Positions 26,066 to 35,850 are shown, numbered from the stretch's first letter. The stretch: DNA of 49,078 bases from an uncultured Blautia sp. (GCA_934394545.1 CAKRRG010000014.1:1-49078), one strand, 5' to 3'. Made by a program: numbers and translations. The notes: generated by a model not told the origin, from the letters alone.

Positions 26066-26962
26066 ATGAAAGGAATTATTTTAGCCGGTGGTTCCGGTAC
26101 CAGACTTTACCCATTAACCATGGTTACCTCCAAACAGCTCCTGCCGATCTACGATAAACCAATGATCTACTACCCGATGTCCGTTCTTATGAGTGCAGGA
26201 ATCCGCGATATCCTGATCATTTCCACACCACAGGATACTCCACGTTTTAAGGAGCTTCTTGGTGACGGACATCAGTTCGGTGTTTCTCTTACCTACGCTG
26301 TACAGCCAAGTCCGGACGGACTTGCACAGGCTTTTATCATTGGCGAGGAATTCATTGGAAATGACACCGTTGCCATGGTTCTTGGTGACAACATTTTTGC
26401 AGGACACGGTCTTAAGAAACGTCTGAAAGCAGCTGTTGAGAACGCAAGCTCCGGAAGAGGTGCTACTGTATTCGGCTACTATGTAGACGATCCTGAGCGT
26501 TTCGGTATTGTAGAGTTTGACCAGGAAGGAAAGGCAGTTTCTATCGAAGAGAAGCCGGAACATCCCAAGAGCAACTACTGTGTAACCGGACTTTACTTCT
26601 ATGACAACAAAGTTGTTGAATATGCCAAAAACTTAAAGCCAAGTGCCCGCGGTGAACTGGAGATCACAGACCTGAACCGTATTTATCTGGAAAAAGGCCA
26701 GTTAAATGTAGAGCTTCTTGGCCAGGGATTCACATGGCTTGATACAGGTACACATGAGAGCCTTGTAGATGCTACCAACTTCGTAAAAACCGTTGAGACT
26801 CATCAGCATCGTAAAATTGCTTGTCTCGAAGAAATTGCTTACTTAAACGGCTGGATTTCCAAAGATGATGTAATGGAAGTTTACAACGTACTTAAGAAGA
26901 ATCAGTACGGTCAGTATCTGAAGGATGTACTGGATGGCAAATATATGGATGTACTGCACTGA
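26066..26962 (+). CDS. rfbA: Glucose-1-phosphate thymidylyltransferase
   Basis: First step of dTDP-L-rhamnose synthesis: glucose-1-phosphate and dTTP to dTDP-glucose. 298 aa. The nucleotide-binding signature [29 protein letters not shown] and [12 protein letters not shown] are all present, and the length is that of the RmlA short form. ATG at 26066 has AAAGGAG upstream; the track-length frame adds three codons with no site. First of three genes spaced by 45 and 12 bases, so one operon behind the MerR-type promoter. Confidence 0.96.
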   Translation: MKGIILAGGSGTRLYPLTMVTSKQLLPIYDKPMIYYPMSVLMSAGIRDILIISTPQDTPRFKELLGDGHQFGVSLTYAVQPSPDGLAQAFIIGEEFIGNDTVAMVLGDNIFAGHGLKKRLKAAVENASSGRGATVFGYYVDDPERFGIVEFDQEGKAVSIEEKPEHPKSNYCVTGLYFYDNKVVEYAKNLKPSARGELEITDLNRIYLEKGQLNVELLGQGFTWLDTGTHESLVDATNFVKTVETHQHRKIACLEEIAYLNGWISKDDVMEVYNVLKKNQYGQYLKDVLDGKYMDVLH

Positions 26963-27007
26963 TAGCAGCTCCACATATAAAAATAAGATCAAAGGAGAAT
27001 TTATATA

Positions 27008-28027
27008 ATGAATATTATCGTTACCGGCGGTGCCGGATTTATCGGAAGCAACTTTATTTTTCACATGTTAAAAAAATATCCTGATTACCGTATTGTATGC
27101 CTGGACTGCCTTACCTATGCAGGTAACCTTTCCACACTTGCACCGGTTATGGATAATCCCAACTTCCGTTTTGTAAAAGAAAGCATCACAGACCGTGAAG
27201 CTGTTTACAAGCTTTTTGAAGAAGAGCATCCTGACATGGTTGTAAACTTCGCAGCAGAAAGCCACGTTGACCGTTCTATTGAGAATCCGGAAGTATTCCT
27301 GAACACAAACATCATTGGTACTGCAGTTCTTATGGACGCTTGCCGCAAATACGGAATCAAACGTTATCATCAGGTTTCCACTGATGAGGTTTACGGCGAT
27401 CTGCCCCTTGACAGACCAGACCTGTTCTTCACAGAGGAGACTCCGATTCACACAAGCAGTCCTTACAGCTCCTCCAAGGCTTCTGCTGACCTTCTTGTTC
27501 TTGCTTATCACAGAACCTATGGTCTGCCTGTATCCATCAGCCGCTGCTCCAATAACTACGGTCCCTATCATTTCCCGGAAAAACTGATTCCGCTTATGAT
27601 CGCGAACGCATTAAACGACAAGCCGCTTCCTGTTTACGGAAAAGGTGAGAACGTACGTGACTGGCTGTATGTTGAGGATCACTGTCGTGCCATCGACCTG
27701 ATCATCCACAACGGACGTGTTGGTGAAGTTTACAATGTAGGTGGACATAACGAAATGACAAACATCGACATTGTTAAGATCATCTGTAAGGAACTCGGCA
27801 AACCGGAAAGCCTGATCACTTATGTAGCAGACCGTAAGGGTCATGATATGCGTTATGCCATCGACCCCACTAAGATCCACAATGAACTTGGCTGGCTGCC
27901 GGAAACCAAATTTGCGGATGGTATCAAGAAGACGATCCAGTGGTATCTTGATAACAAAGAATGGTGGGAAACCATTATTTCCGGAGAATATCAGAATTAT
28001 TACGAAAAAATGTACGGCAACCGCTAA
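27008..28027 (+). CDS. rfbB: dTDP-glucose 4,6-dehydratase
   Basis: Turns dTDP-glucose into dTDP-4-keto-6-deoxyglucose with bound NAD. 339 aa, extended SDR: GGAGFIGSNF at residues 7-16, the STDEVYGDL active-site block with Asp/Glu, and YSSSKAS carrying the YxxxK pair. RBS AAAGGAG 9 bases before the ATG. Usual RmlB length; no changes seen in key residues. Confidence 0.96.
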   Translation: MNIIVTGGAGFIGSNFIFHMLKKYPDYRIVCLDCLTYAGNLSTLAPVMDNPNFRFVKESITDREAVYKLFEEEHPDMVVNFAAESHVDRSIENPEVFLNTNIIGTAVLMDACRKYGIKRYHQVSTDEVYGDLPLDRPDLFFTEETPIHTSSPYSSSKASADLLVLAYHRTYGLPVSISRCSNNYGPYHFPEKLIPLMIANALNDKPLPVYGKGENVRDWLYVEDHCRAIDLIIHNGRVGEVYNVGGHNEMTNIDIVKIICKELGKPESLITYVADRKGHDMRYAIDPTKIHNELGWLPETKFADGIKKTIQWYLDNKEWWETIISGEYQNYYEKMYGNR

Positions 28028-28039
28028 GGAGGGCTGGAT

Positions 28040-28981
28040 ATGAAACTGTTTGTAACAGGTGTGGCCGGTCAGCTTGGCCATGATGTAATGAACGAGCTTA
28101 AGAAACGCGGATACGAAGGGATAGGCTCTGATCTTGCCCCACAGTACAGCGGGATCCAGGATGGCACTGCAGTTACTACAATGCCTTATGTTTCTGTAGA
28201 TATTACAGATGCTGCCGCTGTAGAAAAGGCTATCACTGAGGCTGGTGTGGACGGTGTCGTTCACTGCGCAGCCTGGACAGCTGTAGATGCAGCTGAAGAT
28301 GAGGACAAGCAGGAAATTGTCCGTAAAGTAAATGTGCTCGGAACTGAAAATATTGCAAAAGTCTGCAAAAAGCTAGGCATCAAAATGATGTATCTTTCCA
28401 CAGACTATGTATTTGATGGTCAGGGCACCACTCCATGGGAGCCGGATTGCAAAGCATACAAACCTCTTAATGTTTACGGACAGACGAAGCTGGATGGTGA
28501 GCTTGCAGTTTATAACAATGTTGATAAATTCTTTATCATCCGTATTGCCTGGGTATTCGGCAAAAACGGCAAGAATTTTATCAAGACCATGTTAAATGTT
28601 GCCAAAACTCACGATACCTTAAAGGTTGTCAATGATCAGATCGGTACTCCTACCTACACCTATGATCTCGCCCGTCTGATGGTGGACATGATTCTTACAG
28701 ACAAGTATGGTTACTATCATGCAACCAACGAGGGTGGTTATATCAGCTGGTATGATTTCACAAAGGAGATCTTCCGTCAGGCAGTAGAGCTTGGTCATTC
28801 CGAATATGCAGAGGATAAAGTATCTGTTCTTCCGGTTACCACCGCTGAGTATGGAGTTTCCAAGGCAGCACGTCCCTTTAACAGCCGTCTGGATAAGAAA
28901 AAGCTGACAGAAAACGGCTTTATTCCTCTTCCAACCTGGCAGGACGCACTGTCAAGATATCTGAAAGAGATTGAGTTCTGA
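28040..28981 (+). CDS. rfbD: dTDP-4-dehydrorhamnose reductase
   Basis: Last step of dTDP-L-rhamnose synthesis, NADPH-dependent reduction of dTDP-4-keto-rhamnose. 313 aa: VTGVAGQLGHDV at the N-terminus, STDYVFDGQG, and YGQTKLDGE as the YxxxK motif. AAGGAGG 6 bases before the ATG. The 3,5-epimerase gene rfbC, needed between rfbB and rfbD, is not in the operon or elsewhere in this window; it must be at another locus or replaced. Confidence 0.93.
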   Translation: MKLFVTGVAGQLGHDVMNELKKRGYEGIGSDLAPQYSGIQDGTAVTTMPYVSVDITDAAAVEKAITEAGVDGVVHCAAWTAVDAAEDEDKQEIVRKVNVLGTENIAKVCKKLGIKMMYLSTDYVFDGQGTTPWEPDCKAYKPLNVYGQTKLDGELAVYNNVDKFFIIRIAWVFGKNGKNFIKTMLNVAKTHDTLKVVNDQIGTPTYTYDLARLMVDMILTDKYGYYHATNEGGYISWYDFTKEIFRQAVELGHSEYAEDKVSVLPVTTAEYGVSKAARPFNSRLDKKKLTENGFIPLPTWQDALSRYLKEIEF

Positions 28982-29010
28982 TTATACCCGGTTAAATCTG
29001 TATAATAATA

Positions 29011-29076
29011 CGCAGCCAATTTCAAAATGCATTGTTTCTATAACAATATTAACATTTTGAGATTGGCTGCGTTTTT
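29011..29076 (+). terminator. Terminator of the rfb operon
   Basis: A long stem: CGCAGCCAAT plus TCAAAATG (29011-29029) pairs with CATTTTGA and ATTGGCTGCG (29053-29071), followed by TTTTT. One bulge. It sits between the convergent rfbD and DUF4203 genes; the T-run favours the plus strand. Confidence 0.85.
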
Positions 29077-29078
29077 AT

Positions 29079-29966
29079 TTACTGATTGGTCTTGTTATTC
29101 TGATACGGACTGGCACTTCGCTTCTTATTACTTTTATTACTCTTGTTACTTTTATTCTTCTTAACGCTTTTATTGTTCTTCTTATTTTTCTTATTCTCAC
29201 CGTAGTAATCTTCCAGGTATTCTTCGATTACTTCATCTTCATCCACACCATATTCATCAAGAATCTCGTCTATTTCTTCATCGTCTGCCTCAGACAGATC
29301 ATCATCCTCATACGGTTTCTCTTCGTCCTCATCCTCGCGCTGCTTATCGTCTTCCTCCTCTTCTTCCTCGTCCTCTCTTGGCTTATTAAGAGCAAACTGT
29401 ATCAGCATTCCTATAAGCGCGAAGCCGATGGAAAAAATAATACCAAAAGGAATCTCCTCCATCTTCGCCAGTTTGGCTGTAGCAAAGCCGCTTAAAATTC
29501 CGCCCAGAATACTTGTTCCAACAATGATCACTTCTCTCTCATAACGAAGTGCAAGCATTCCAAGTCCCACGCCAACCAACAGACAGATAAAAAAACTGAA
29601 AGAAGTAGTAGGATGGATCAGATACACGGTAAGTGTCAAACCAATTCCTGCTCCCATAATAAAAATTCCCGCCTTAAATACTGCAAAGGAAAGAATTGCA
29701 AGAATCAGTCCCACACCGATCATACCCACTGCATAGTACAGCTTGTCCCCAAGGCCAATCTGTTTAACTGCAAATAAACCAATTCCTGCTCCCATCAGAA
29801 ACCCAAAAATCATCATCCAGAATCTGAGAAGCCGGTAACCAAGAACACAATTCATAATTCCAAATACAAGTATAATTCCAAACAAAACCATGGACAGAGT
29901 ACCTGCAAGCTGCATATCCTGAACCCTGGCTGCAATATTCATAACATTTTTCAAAATCTCAACCAT
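29079..29966 (-). CDS. DUF4203/TMEM198-like membrane protein with acidic-then-basic tail
   Basis: 295 aa. About seven hydrophobic helices rich in glycine (LGYRLLRFWMMIFGFLMGAGIG) fill residues 15-195, as in the DUF4203 family. Then about 55 residues are almost all Asp/Glu, and the last 40 are Lys/Asn/Ser repeats (KSNKSNKSNKK). The ATG at 29966 has GGGAGG upstream. It is the last gene of a five-gene leftward run with the transglutaminase and MoxR genes. Function unknown; the charged tail is cytosolic or extracellular depending on topology. Confidence 0.7.
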   Translation of the reverse strand: MVEILKNVMNIAARVQDMQLAGTLSMVLFGIILVFGIMNCVLGYRLLRFWMMIFGFLMGAGIGLFAVKQIGLGDKLYYAVGMIGVGLILAILSFAVFKAGIFIMGAGIGLTLTVYLIHPTTSFSFFICLLVGVGLGMLALRYEREVIIVGTSILGGILSGFATAKLAKMEEIPFGIIFSIGFALIGMLIQFALNKPREDEEEEEEDDKQREDEDEEKPYEDDDLSEADDEEIDEILDEYGVDEDEVIEEYLEDYYGENKKNKKNNKSVKKNKSNKSNKSNKKRSASPYQNNKTNQ

Positions 29967-29987
29967 ATTTTTCCTCCCTTCCAGCAC

Positions 29988-31232
29988 CTAAAACATATAA
30001 TAGATTGTTTTCATATTTTCCAAAATTCCATAATGATACTCTACCTGACTCATTCCATATAAAGTCATATAATATCTGGCAGCCTCCTGAATGGCATCCC
30101 CATAAATCCACTCCGTCTTTGCCTGTTCAAAAGCCTCCTGACTTGAAAACTTAAACCTTACAACTGCTGCCCGGTTGTTCAGCCTCATCTGGCAATAAGC
30201 CAGAATTTCCTGATAATCATAGGTATCGAAGCAGCCCTGATTCAGTACATAGAAGTTCATGGCTGTAGCCGTACATTGTGGAACGGCAAACTCCTTAGAT
30301 GGCGTATACGTCATCTCATACTCTGACGGAAAGGGACACAGATAATCATAAATGATTGTCTTATGTTCTGCAAGCTGAACTGCATCTCCTTCCAGAAATT
30401 CCGGCTGGTCTCCATTGGTTGCATCAAAATAATAATACTCTCCATCAAGTTCAATCATGTTCCATGCATGTCCTTCTGTACTTCCTGCAGTAGTACCTTC
30501 CACATAAATACAAGGTACTCCGAGATACTCCAGCAAATACTGTGCCGCCCCTGCGTATCCTGCGCAGACAGCCTGTCCTTTCCAGAAGATTCCCGCCATG
30601 CTCTGGTCATCTTCAGATTCCTGATATTCGGCATTATCGATCAGATAGGTATAAACCGCTTTCGCCTTTTCGTAATCATCGGCGTCCTCCTGAACGAACG
30701 AGCTTATCTCCTGACAAGCCCTATCTGCTGCAGCCTGAATCTCCTGCATTTCCTCATCATTATAGCTATATTCCGGGGCAAACACACAGTAGTTTGCATT
30801 TGAGAAAGTGGTTTTATATACCTGCTTTCGGTTATGTACCCAGAACAGTTCCGGATGATCCATCAATACTGCATGATAAACACGGTTTACCGTATCATCA
30901 TTATAAATCGTAAGATAAAACTCCTTCTTCCTTGCCTTGATCCCTTCTAGCATTTCCCGGTATCCCCGCTGTTCTTCCTCATTCAGAAGGCCAAAATAAT
31001 ATTCCTGACGCAAGTTCTCCGAGTCTGCATTTGCAAAGTCCTTCTTCCGCAGTTCCCGGACTTCCTTAGGTTCCCCCGAAAATATCTCCGGCACATTATC
31101 GAGGATTCCTTCTCCTACCTTCACAAGCAAGTCTGATGGTTGGTACTGCTGCTGATAAACATAGATTCCCAGGGAAACTGCAATCAAAAACAATAGAATA
31201 AAAAGTAATTTCCAGGGTTTTCTTTTTCTCAT
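29988..31232 (-). CDS. Membrane-anchored transglutaminase-like protein
   Basis: 414 aa. An N-terminal membrane anchor (residues 7-26), a helical region, then a transglutaminase-core domain with a complete catalytic triad: Cys223 in QAVCAGYAG, His255 in EGHAWNMI and Asp270 in YYYFDATNG. These enzymes act as cysteine proteases or cross-linkers outside the membrane. It follows the MoxR gene by 9 bases. MoxR, VWA and transglutaminase genes travel together in many bacteria, usually read as a folding or activation system for envelope proteins. Confidence 0.85.
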   Translation of the reverse strand: MRKRKPWKLLFILLFLIAVSLGIYVYQQQYQPSDLLVKVGEGILDNVPEIFSGEPKEVRELRKKDFANADSENLRQEYYFGLLNEEEQRGYREMLEGIKARKKEFYLTIYNDDTVNRVYHAVLMDHPELFWVHNRKQVYKTTFSNANYCVFAPEYSYNDEEMQEIQAAADRACQEISSFVQEDADDYEKAKAVYTYLIDNAEYQESEDDQSMAGIFWKGQAVCAGYAGAAQYLLEYLGVPCIYVEGTTAGSTEGHAWNMIELDGEYYYFDATNGDQPEFLEGDAVQLAEHKTIIYDYLCPFPSEYEMTYTPSKEFAVPQCTATAMNFYVLNQGCFDTYDYQEILAYCQMRLNNRAAVVRFKFSSQEAFEQAKTEWIYGDAIQEAARYYMTLYGMSQVEYHYGILENMKTIYYMF

Positions 31233-31241
31233 TCAGTCTCC

Positions 31242-32753
31242 TTATCCCAGCTGCCGTATCCGTTCCAGAATCTCTCTGGTATTTTCACGAAATAGAAGCT
31301 CCTTGTTATAACGGTAATACCGTTCACAGGAATACTCCTGAAGGAAAGAAACCGCCGGGCTGCTGGTATTCAGTTCTGTAATAAAAACAACCAATTCCTG
31401 TCCACCTGCAAAAGCACTTTCCATAAAATCAAAGGTGTATTCCAGTTGTCCGGACATCTCCTTAAAATCATTCTCATAGTCCTGCTTTTCCTTATTAAAC
31501 CAGTCTCGCAAAAGAGAAAAAGCAGTCTCCCCATTCTGAACATTCTCCTTTTTCAGATTTTTGATATATTTTTCCAGGATATCAAATATCTGCTGTTCAA
31601 GATGAAGCTCCTCTCTGGATAAAAGACCGGCTTTTTTCTTTGCCTCAATCTCTGCCCAGAATTGCTTTTTCACGTCTTCCAGATAAACCACCGGCTGATC
31701 CTTCTGTGCTTCCATAAGCGGTTCCTTGGCCTCTTTCAAAAGGTGAAAAATACCGGAAAGCTTCTTTTCCTCTTCCAGAACCTTTCCAAATCCCTTATTC
31801 AGCCTGGATAGAAGAAGCCCGGTAACACTCAGTTTCTCATCAAAGGAAGCATGTGCCGCCTTTTTCACAAGGACATCATCTATATTCCCCTTCAGTACCT
31901 CATCAATCTGATAATCTGTACGATACTTATAGAAAAGCTCCAGATAATTTGCAAAATCCCTCGCAATCTGCGGATGCTGGATATATTGTACCACAACCTC
32001 CCGATCTACCGTCTTATCCAGCTTCTCGTATACCTGTATCAGCCTGGACAGATCCTCCCAGCCTCGTGGAGTAGCAAAATTCCGGCCATCCACAGTACTC
32101 TCCATTTTATAGAAATTAGAAGGCCGTGTATTCAGATAAGAAATGACCGCCGGATGAATCCCTCTGGTGTAAGCATATTCTCTCCACGCATCAAAATCAG
32201 GTTCCACCAAAAGCTTCTTCACACGATCCATGGTAACTACATCAAATTCCCTGACAGATTTGTTATATTCCGGTGGATTTCCTGCTGCTACGATCAGCCA
32301 GCCTTCCGGAATCTTATGATTTCCAAAGGTTTTACACTGAAGGAACTGCAGCATGGCAGGTGCCAACGTCTCAGACACACAGTTTATCTCATCAATAAAC
32401 AGAATTCCTTCCCGAAGGCCGGATTCCTGGATTTTATCATAAATGGAAGCCACAATTTCACTCATGGTGTATTCGGTAACAGCCATCTCTTTCCCATCAA
32501 ATTCCCTTCTGGAAATAAAAGGAAGACCAATCGCACTCTGTCTGGTGTGATGGGTGATGGTATAAGATACCAGGCCTACCTTACACTCCCTGGAAATCTG
32601 CTCCATGATCTGAGTCTTACCGATTCCAGGCGCACCAATCAGAAGTACAGGACGCTGCGCCACAACCGGAATCTCATATTCTCCATATTCGTTTTTTAAA
32701 AAATATGCTTCGATGGTGTTGCGAATCTCTTCCTTAGCTCGTTTAATATTCAT
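31242..32753 (-). CDS. MoxR-type AAA+ ATPase
   Basis: 503 aa. Walker A GAPGIGKTQ (about residues 37-45), Walker B and sensor in GILFIDEINCVSE (about 115-127), IVAAGNPPE as sensor 1, then a lid domain and about 200 residues of helical C-terminal extension. MoxR ATPases remodel partner proteins through a VWA protein. It overlaps the VWA gene by four bases (32750-32753), so the two are made together. Confidence 0.88.
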   Translation of the reverse strand: MNIKRAKEEIRNTIEAYFLKNEYGEYEIPVVAQRPVLLIGAPGIGKTQIMEQISRECKVGLVSYTITHHTRQSAIGLPFISRREFDGKEMAVTEYTMSEIVASIYDKIQESGLREGILFIDEINCVSETLAPAMLQFLQCKTFGNHKIPEGWLIVAAGNPPEYNKSVREFDVVTMDRVKKLLVEPDFDAWREYAYTRGIHPAVISYLNTRPSNFYKMESTVDGRNFATPRGWEDLSRLIQVYEKLDKTVDREVVVQYIQHPQIARDFANYLELFYKYRTDYQIDEVLKGNIDDVLVKKAAHASFDEKLSVTGLLLSRLNKGFGKVLEEEKKLSGIFHLLKEAKEPLMEAQKDQPVVYLEDVKKQFWAEIEAKKKAGLLSREELHLEQQIFDILEKYIKNLKKENVQNGETAFSLLRDWFNKEKQDYENDFKEMSGQLEYTFDFMESAFAGGQELVVFITELNTSSPAVSFLQEYSCERYYRYNKELLFRENTREILERIRQLG

Positions 32754-34099
32754 AATGTCTCCTCGTCCAAATCAATGATCAGTTTTATTGCCCATGGCGG
32801 CACATCTATATCCTGATAGTCCTCCTTCAGAAATACAAATGCAGTTTCATAAGGAGGCATTTTCGCCGGATAAATTCCATATCCGTCAGTAAAATAGATC
32901 AGCCCCCGAAGTCTGGTAAACTTCTTTGCTCTTTGAAGCTGCTCCACGTAAGAAAAAGCCGGGCGAAAATCAGTGCCTCCACCGCCTTTCACTGTAAAAT
33001 AGGACATATATTCTTTTAACTGCATGGCATTTTTTATCACCACATCTGACTGTATCTTCTCATCACACTGGAGAATATGCACATGGATCCGCCTGAAAAA
33101 GCTTTCCGATTCACTGAGCACACTATACGTCTCCTCAAGAAACTTCTGGACCAGTTCTCCTTTACAAGACATGGAGGTATCAATGACGATCACAAAATCC
33201 TCTACCTTACGCTCCTCCTTTGTTTCCAAAGGCTCAATCAGCGGCATATTGCCATACAGATTCATTCCATAATTGTAAAATATATAATCGAAAGTGTCCA
33301 TATCTACTTTCATTTCTTCTTTCAGAACTGAAAACTTCCGCAAGAATTCCTTATAATCATATCGATTCCGATTCTGGGCACGCAGCTGTTCCACAAGAGT
33401 CTCCCCGCCTTCTCCTGCTTCTTTGGAAAAAGTCTCCATCTCAGTCTGCATCCGATTCCGGATATCCTCCCAGTTCTTTTTTTGCCGGGACATCCGGGGA
33501 CTATTGGGAGGATTGTCATACCACTTACTATGGTCATCCTGTGCGAACTCCAGACGCAATTCCTGCATCCTGCTCTCTGGTAAATGCAGTTTTCTCAGTT
33601 TCTTATAAACTCTCTGGGCAGTAAGAACCTTCCCCTCCTCCAGGATCAGCTGCAGGGCCTGACGCTTCACCATGGATGCCGGCTGATGCACACATTTCAG
33701 ATAAAGACCGTCGATAATGTTCTCCACGGTCAGGTCACAGGCCAGGTTCCAGTATTGTACATCCACTGCCATATTTCCATTCTGATCACGTTCCGGAAAA
33801 CAATGAAGAAAAATACAATGTAAAAGACTGTGAAGATAAAGCCGGTTCACCCGTTCCCTGCTTCGTCTGAATAAATCCATCAGTTCCTCTGGCTGGTAAT
33901 ATAGCGCCAGCCCATCTGTTCCTGCAGGATGAATTCCCATATCCCCCTTAAAAACAAGCGAAGACAGTGCACAGTCCATAAATCTCATATTCAGATAAAG
34001 CTGATTTTTGGCGTTGGATAAAATATCCTGACAGATAGCTTCTGCTGCCAGTGCCCGTTCCTGGGCATCATAAACAGGATTTACTTTATGATCACTCAT
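32750..34099 (-). CDS. VWA-like/DUF2201 protein, MoxR partner
   Basis: 449 aa. The N-terminal half is of the DUF2201 metallopeptidase-like type with LHSLLHCIFLHCF (H-x4-H-x4-H spacing) near residue 91. The C-terminal half (about 295-445) is a VWA-like fold with MIDAS residues DTSMS and GGGTDFRP, which bind a metal ion. Overlaps the next gene and the one before it by four bases each. Partner of the AAA+ ATPase; substrate unknown. Confidence 0.85.
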   Translation of the reverse strand: MSDHKVNPVYDAQERALAAEAICQDILSNAKNQLYLNMRFMDCALSSLVFKGDMGIHPAGTDGLALYYQPEELMDLFRRSRERVNRLYLHSLLHCIFLHCFPERDQNGNMAVDVQYWNLACDLTVENIIDGLYLKCVHQPASMVKRQALQLILEEGKVLTAQRVYKKLRKLHLPESRMQELRLEFAQDDHSKWYDNPPNSPRMSRQKKNWEDIRNRMQTEMETFSKEAGEGGETLVEQLRAQNRNRYDYKEFLRKFSVLKEEMKVDMDTFDYIFYNYGMNLYGNMPLIEPLETKEERKVEDFVIVIDTSMSCKGELVQKFLEETYSVLSESESFFRRIHVHILQCDEKIQSDVVIKNAMQLKEYMSYFTVKGGGGTDFRPAFSYVEQLQRAKKFTRLRGLIYFTDGYGIYPAKMPPYETAFVFLKEDYQDIDVPPWAIKLIIDLDEETL

Positions 34100-34992
34100 A
34101 GGTCAAAACTTCTCCTTTTCGATGGGAAATGCACTCTCTGATATTCCATAAGCATGCTTAAAATCTCAGGCGCCTTCACTGCACCCGCCAGACTTACAAA
34201 GCCTGTAAAAAGTTCTTTTTGCTCAGCATCAAGGGGATAAGTACGAAGAAGCCATTCCAGTTCCTCTTCTCTTTTCTGTCTGATAAGATCTGAGACAATC
34301 GGTTCCATATGCTCCTTCAGATACTGTTCGTACTGTATTCTGGCCTGATCTGTCAGGCCTGTTGGCCAATGCAGCCTTCCATAAACCATTTCTCTTAGAA
34401 AATCCGCGGATTCCTGGGCTCTTGCCATCTCAAAACGCTTATCATATTCCAGAAAGTTGAATACTTTTCCCTGAAAACAGTTTCGATAATAAAGGCCGCT
34501 TCCATGCACCTCTGTCATCAGGATCCTGGCAGGCGTATTCTCCACTCCTTCTTCATAATACTCCGGAAACCAAAGCATAGCCTCTACCTTCCCGTATAGA
34601 TGCACCTTCAGCTCTTCTCCCACTTCTGAAAGGACCTCCTTCAGTCCGGACTGTTCCTCATTCATCTGTACTTCCAAACTACGGATTCTATGGCAGCCGG
34701 TAAAAGCTCCGCTTCCAAGATCAGTAAAATCACTGGAGAACCATAGCTGCTCCAGATTACGGCAATTATAGAAACCATAACGGCCAATTCTCCTGACCCC
34801 AGACGGAATCCGGATAATCTGGCAGATTTTTCCAGAAAATAAATATTCTCCCAGCTCAGTTACCGGAACCCCCTCAATCTGTCTGGGGATTTCCACAATC
34901 TGCGGATCTTGGTCAATTTCTGTCACCACAGCATGATCATTCTGAATATCAAAGGTAAAACCGCTGTCTGTGTGCTTCTTCATTTTATACAC
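34096..34992 (-). CDS. BspA-type leucine-rich-repeat protein at head of the MoxR operon
   Basis: 298 aa. Residues 25-110 hold BspA/TpLRR-like repeats (GVPVTELGEYLFSGK, IRIPSGVRRIGRYGFYNCRNLEQLW, SGAFTGCHRI). The rest is helical without a motif I can name. There is no signal peptide, so unlike most BspA-LRR proteins it should be cytosolic, possibly a substrate selector for the MoxR-VWA machine (inference). ATG with AGGAG 8 bases upstream; first gene of the operon. Confidence 0.75.
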   Translation of the reverse strand: MYKMKKHTDSGFTFDIQNDHAVVTEIDQDPQIVEIPRQIEGVPVTELGEYLFSGKICQIIRIPSGVRRIGRYGFYNCRNLEQLWFSSDFTDLGSGAFTGCHRIRSLEVQMNEEQSGLKEVLSEVGEELKVHLYGKVEAMLWFPEYYEEGVENTPARILMTEVHGSGLYYRNCFQGKVFNFLEYDKRFEMARAQESADFLREMVYGRLHWPTGLTDQARIQYEQYLKEHMEPIVSDLIRQKREEELEWLLRTYPLDAEQKELFTGFVSLAGAVKAPEILSMLMEYQRVHFPSKRRSFDL

Positions 34993-35019
34993 TCCTGTAT
35001 ATACCTCTATAAAAAGGAC

Positions 35020-35048
35020 TTGATATTTTTCTTCATTAAGATTAAACT
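35020..35048 (+). promoter_or_regulatory. Likely promoter of pduL
   Basis: TTGATA (35020-35025), 17-base spacer, TAAACT (35043-35048), 76 bases ahead of the pduL start. Confidence 0.5.
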
Positions 35049-35123
35049 TTATTTATTGCAGTATCAGCACAGTTGCTTGCTGACATCTGTTTTATTTGAA
35101 TTTATTGCATCGGAGGAATTTCC

Positions 35124-35762
35124 ATGAGCAGCAAAATCCCTATTGAAACCTCAGCACGGCATATTCATGTCTCACAGGAAGATTTTCATTTTCTTTTTGG
35201 CGAAGATGCCCAGCTGCATTATATAAAGGAATTAAGTCAGCCAGGTCAATATCTCTGTCAGGAACGCCTTACTGTGAAGGGACCTAAAGGAGAATATGAG
35301 AATATGGCGATTCTCGGACCCTTCCGTAAGGAAACGCAGATTGAGCTTTCCCTTACCGATACCCGAAAAATCGGATTGCCAGGCATCATCCGCCAATCTG
35401 GTGATACTGCCGGCTCTCCGGGCTGTACCCTCATCGGACCCAGAGGAGAGCTTACCATCGACCACGGCGTAATTGTTGCAAAGCGTCATATCCATATGAC
35501 ACCTGCTGACGCAGTCACCCTTAAGGTGAAGGATAACGATGAAGTTTTTGTCCTGACCAAAAGCTATGGCCGTGCACTGATCTACGCGGATGTAGTAGTC
35601 CGTGTTGACTGGGGGTATCGTCTTGCCATGCATGTTGACACTGACGAAGCCAATGCCTTTTCCAATGAAAAAGAACCATATGGAGTAATTGTGAAATTCT
35701 TTGATGATAATTACAATACTGACAAATGGATTGAGGACGTATTATCCGGTATCAACCGATAA
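35124..35762 (+). CDS. pduL: Phosphate propanoyltransferase (PduL)
   Basis: Interconverts acyl-CoA and acyl-phosphate, an alternative to Pta for acetate or propionate formation. 212 aa. The two zinc-binding histidine blocks are present (SARHIHVSQEDF and AKRHIHMTPADA), as is GPRGELTIDHGVIVA. It has no N-terminal encapsulation peptide and no microcompartment genes nearby, so it probably acts free in the cytosol. GGAGG 7 bases before the ATG. Monocistronic, ending at a bidirectional terminator. Confidence 0.93.
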   Translation: MSSKIPIETSARHIHVSQEDFHFLFGEDAQLHYIKELSQPGQYLCQERLTVKGPKGEYENMAILGPFRKETQIELSLTDTRKIGLPGIIRQSGDTAGSPGCTLIGPRGELTIDHGVIVAKRHIHMTPADAVTLKVKDNDEVFVLTKSYGRALIYADVVVRVDWGYRLAMHVDTDEANAFSNEKEPYGVIVKFFDDNYNTDKWIEDVLSGINR

Positions 35763-35811
35763 TTCTCTGAAGTAACCTTCATTCTGAACCTCTTGGCTTT
35801 GCCAGAATATC

Positions 35812-35850
35812 AAAAGTGCTTCCCCCCGTTCCGGGTGCGGAAGCACTTTT
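35812..35850. terminator. Bidirectional terminator between pduL and the NlpC/P60 gene
   Basis: A perfect 12-bp stem (35812-35823 with 35839-35850) with AAAA and TTTT at its feet on either strand, placed between convergent genes. Confidence 0.88.
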
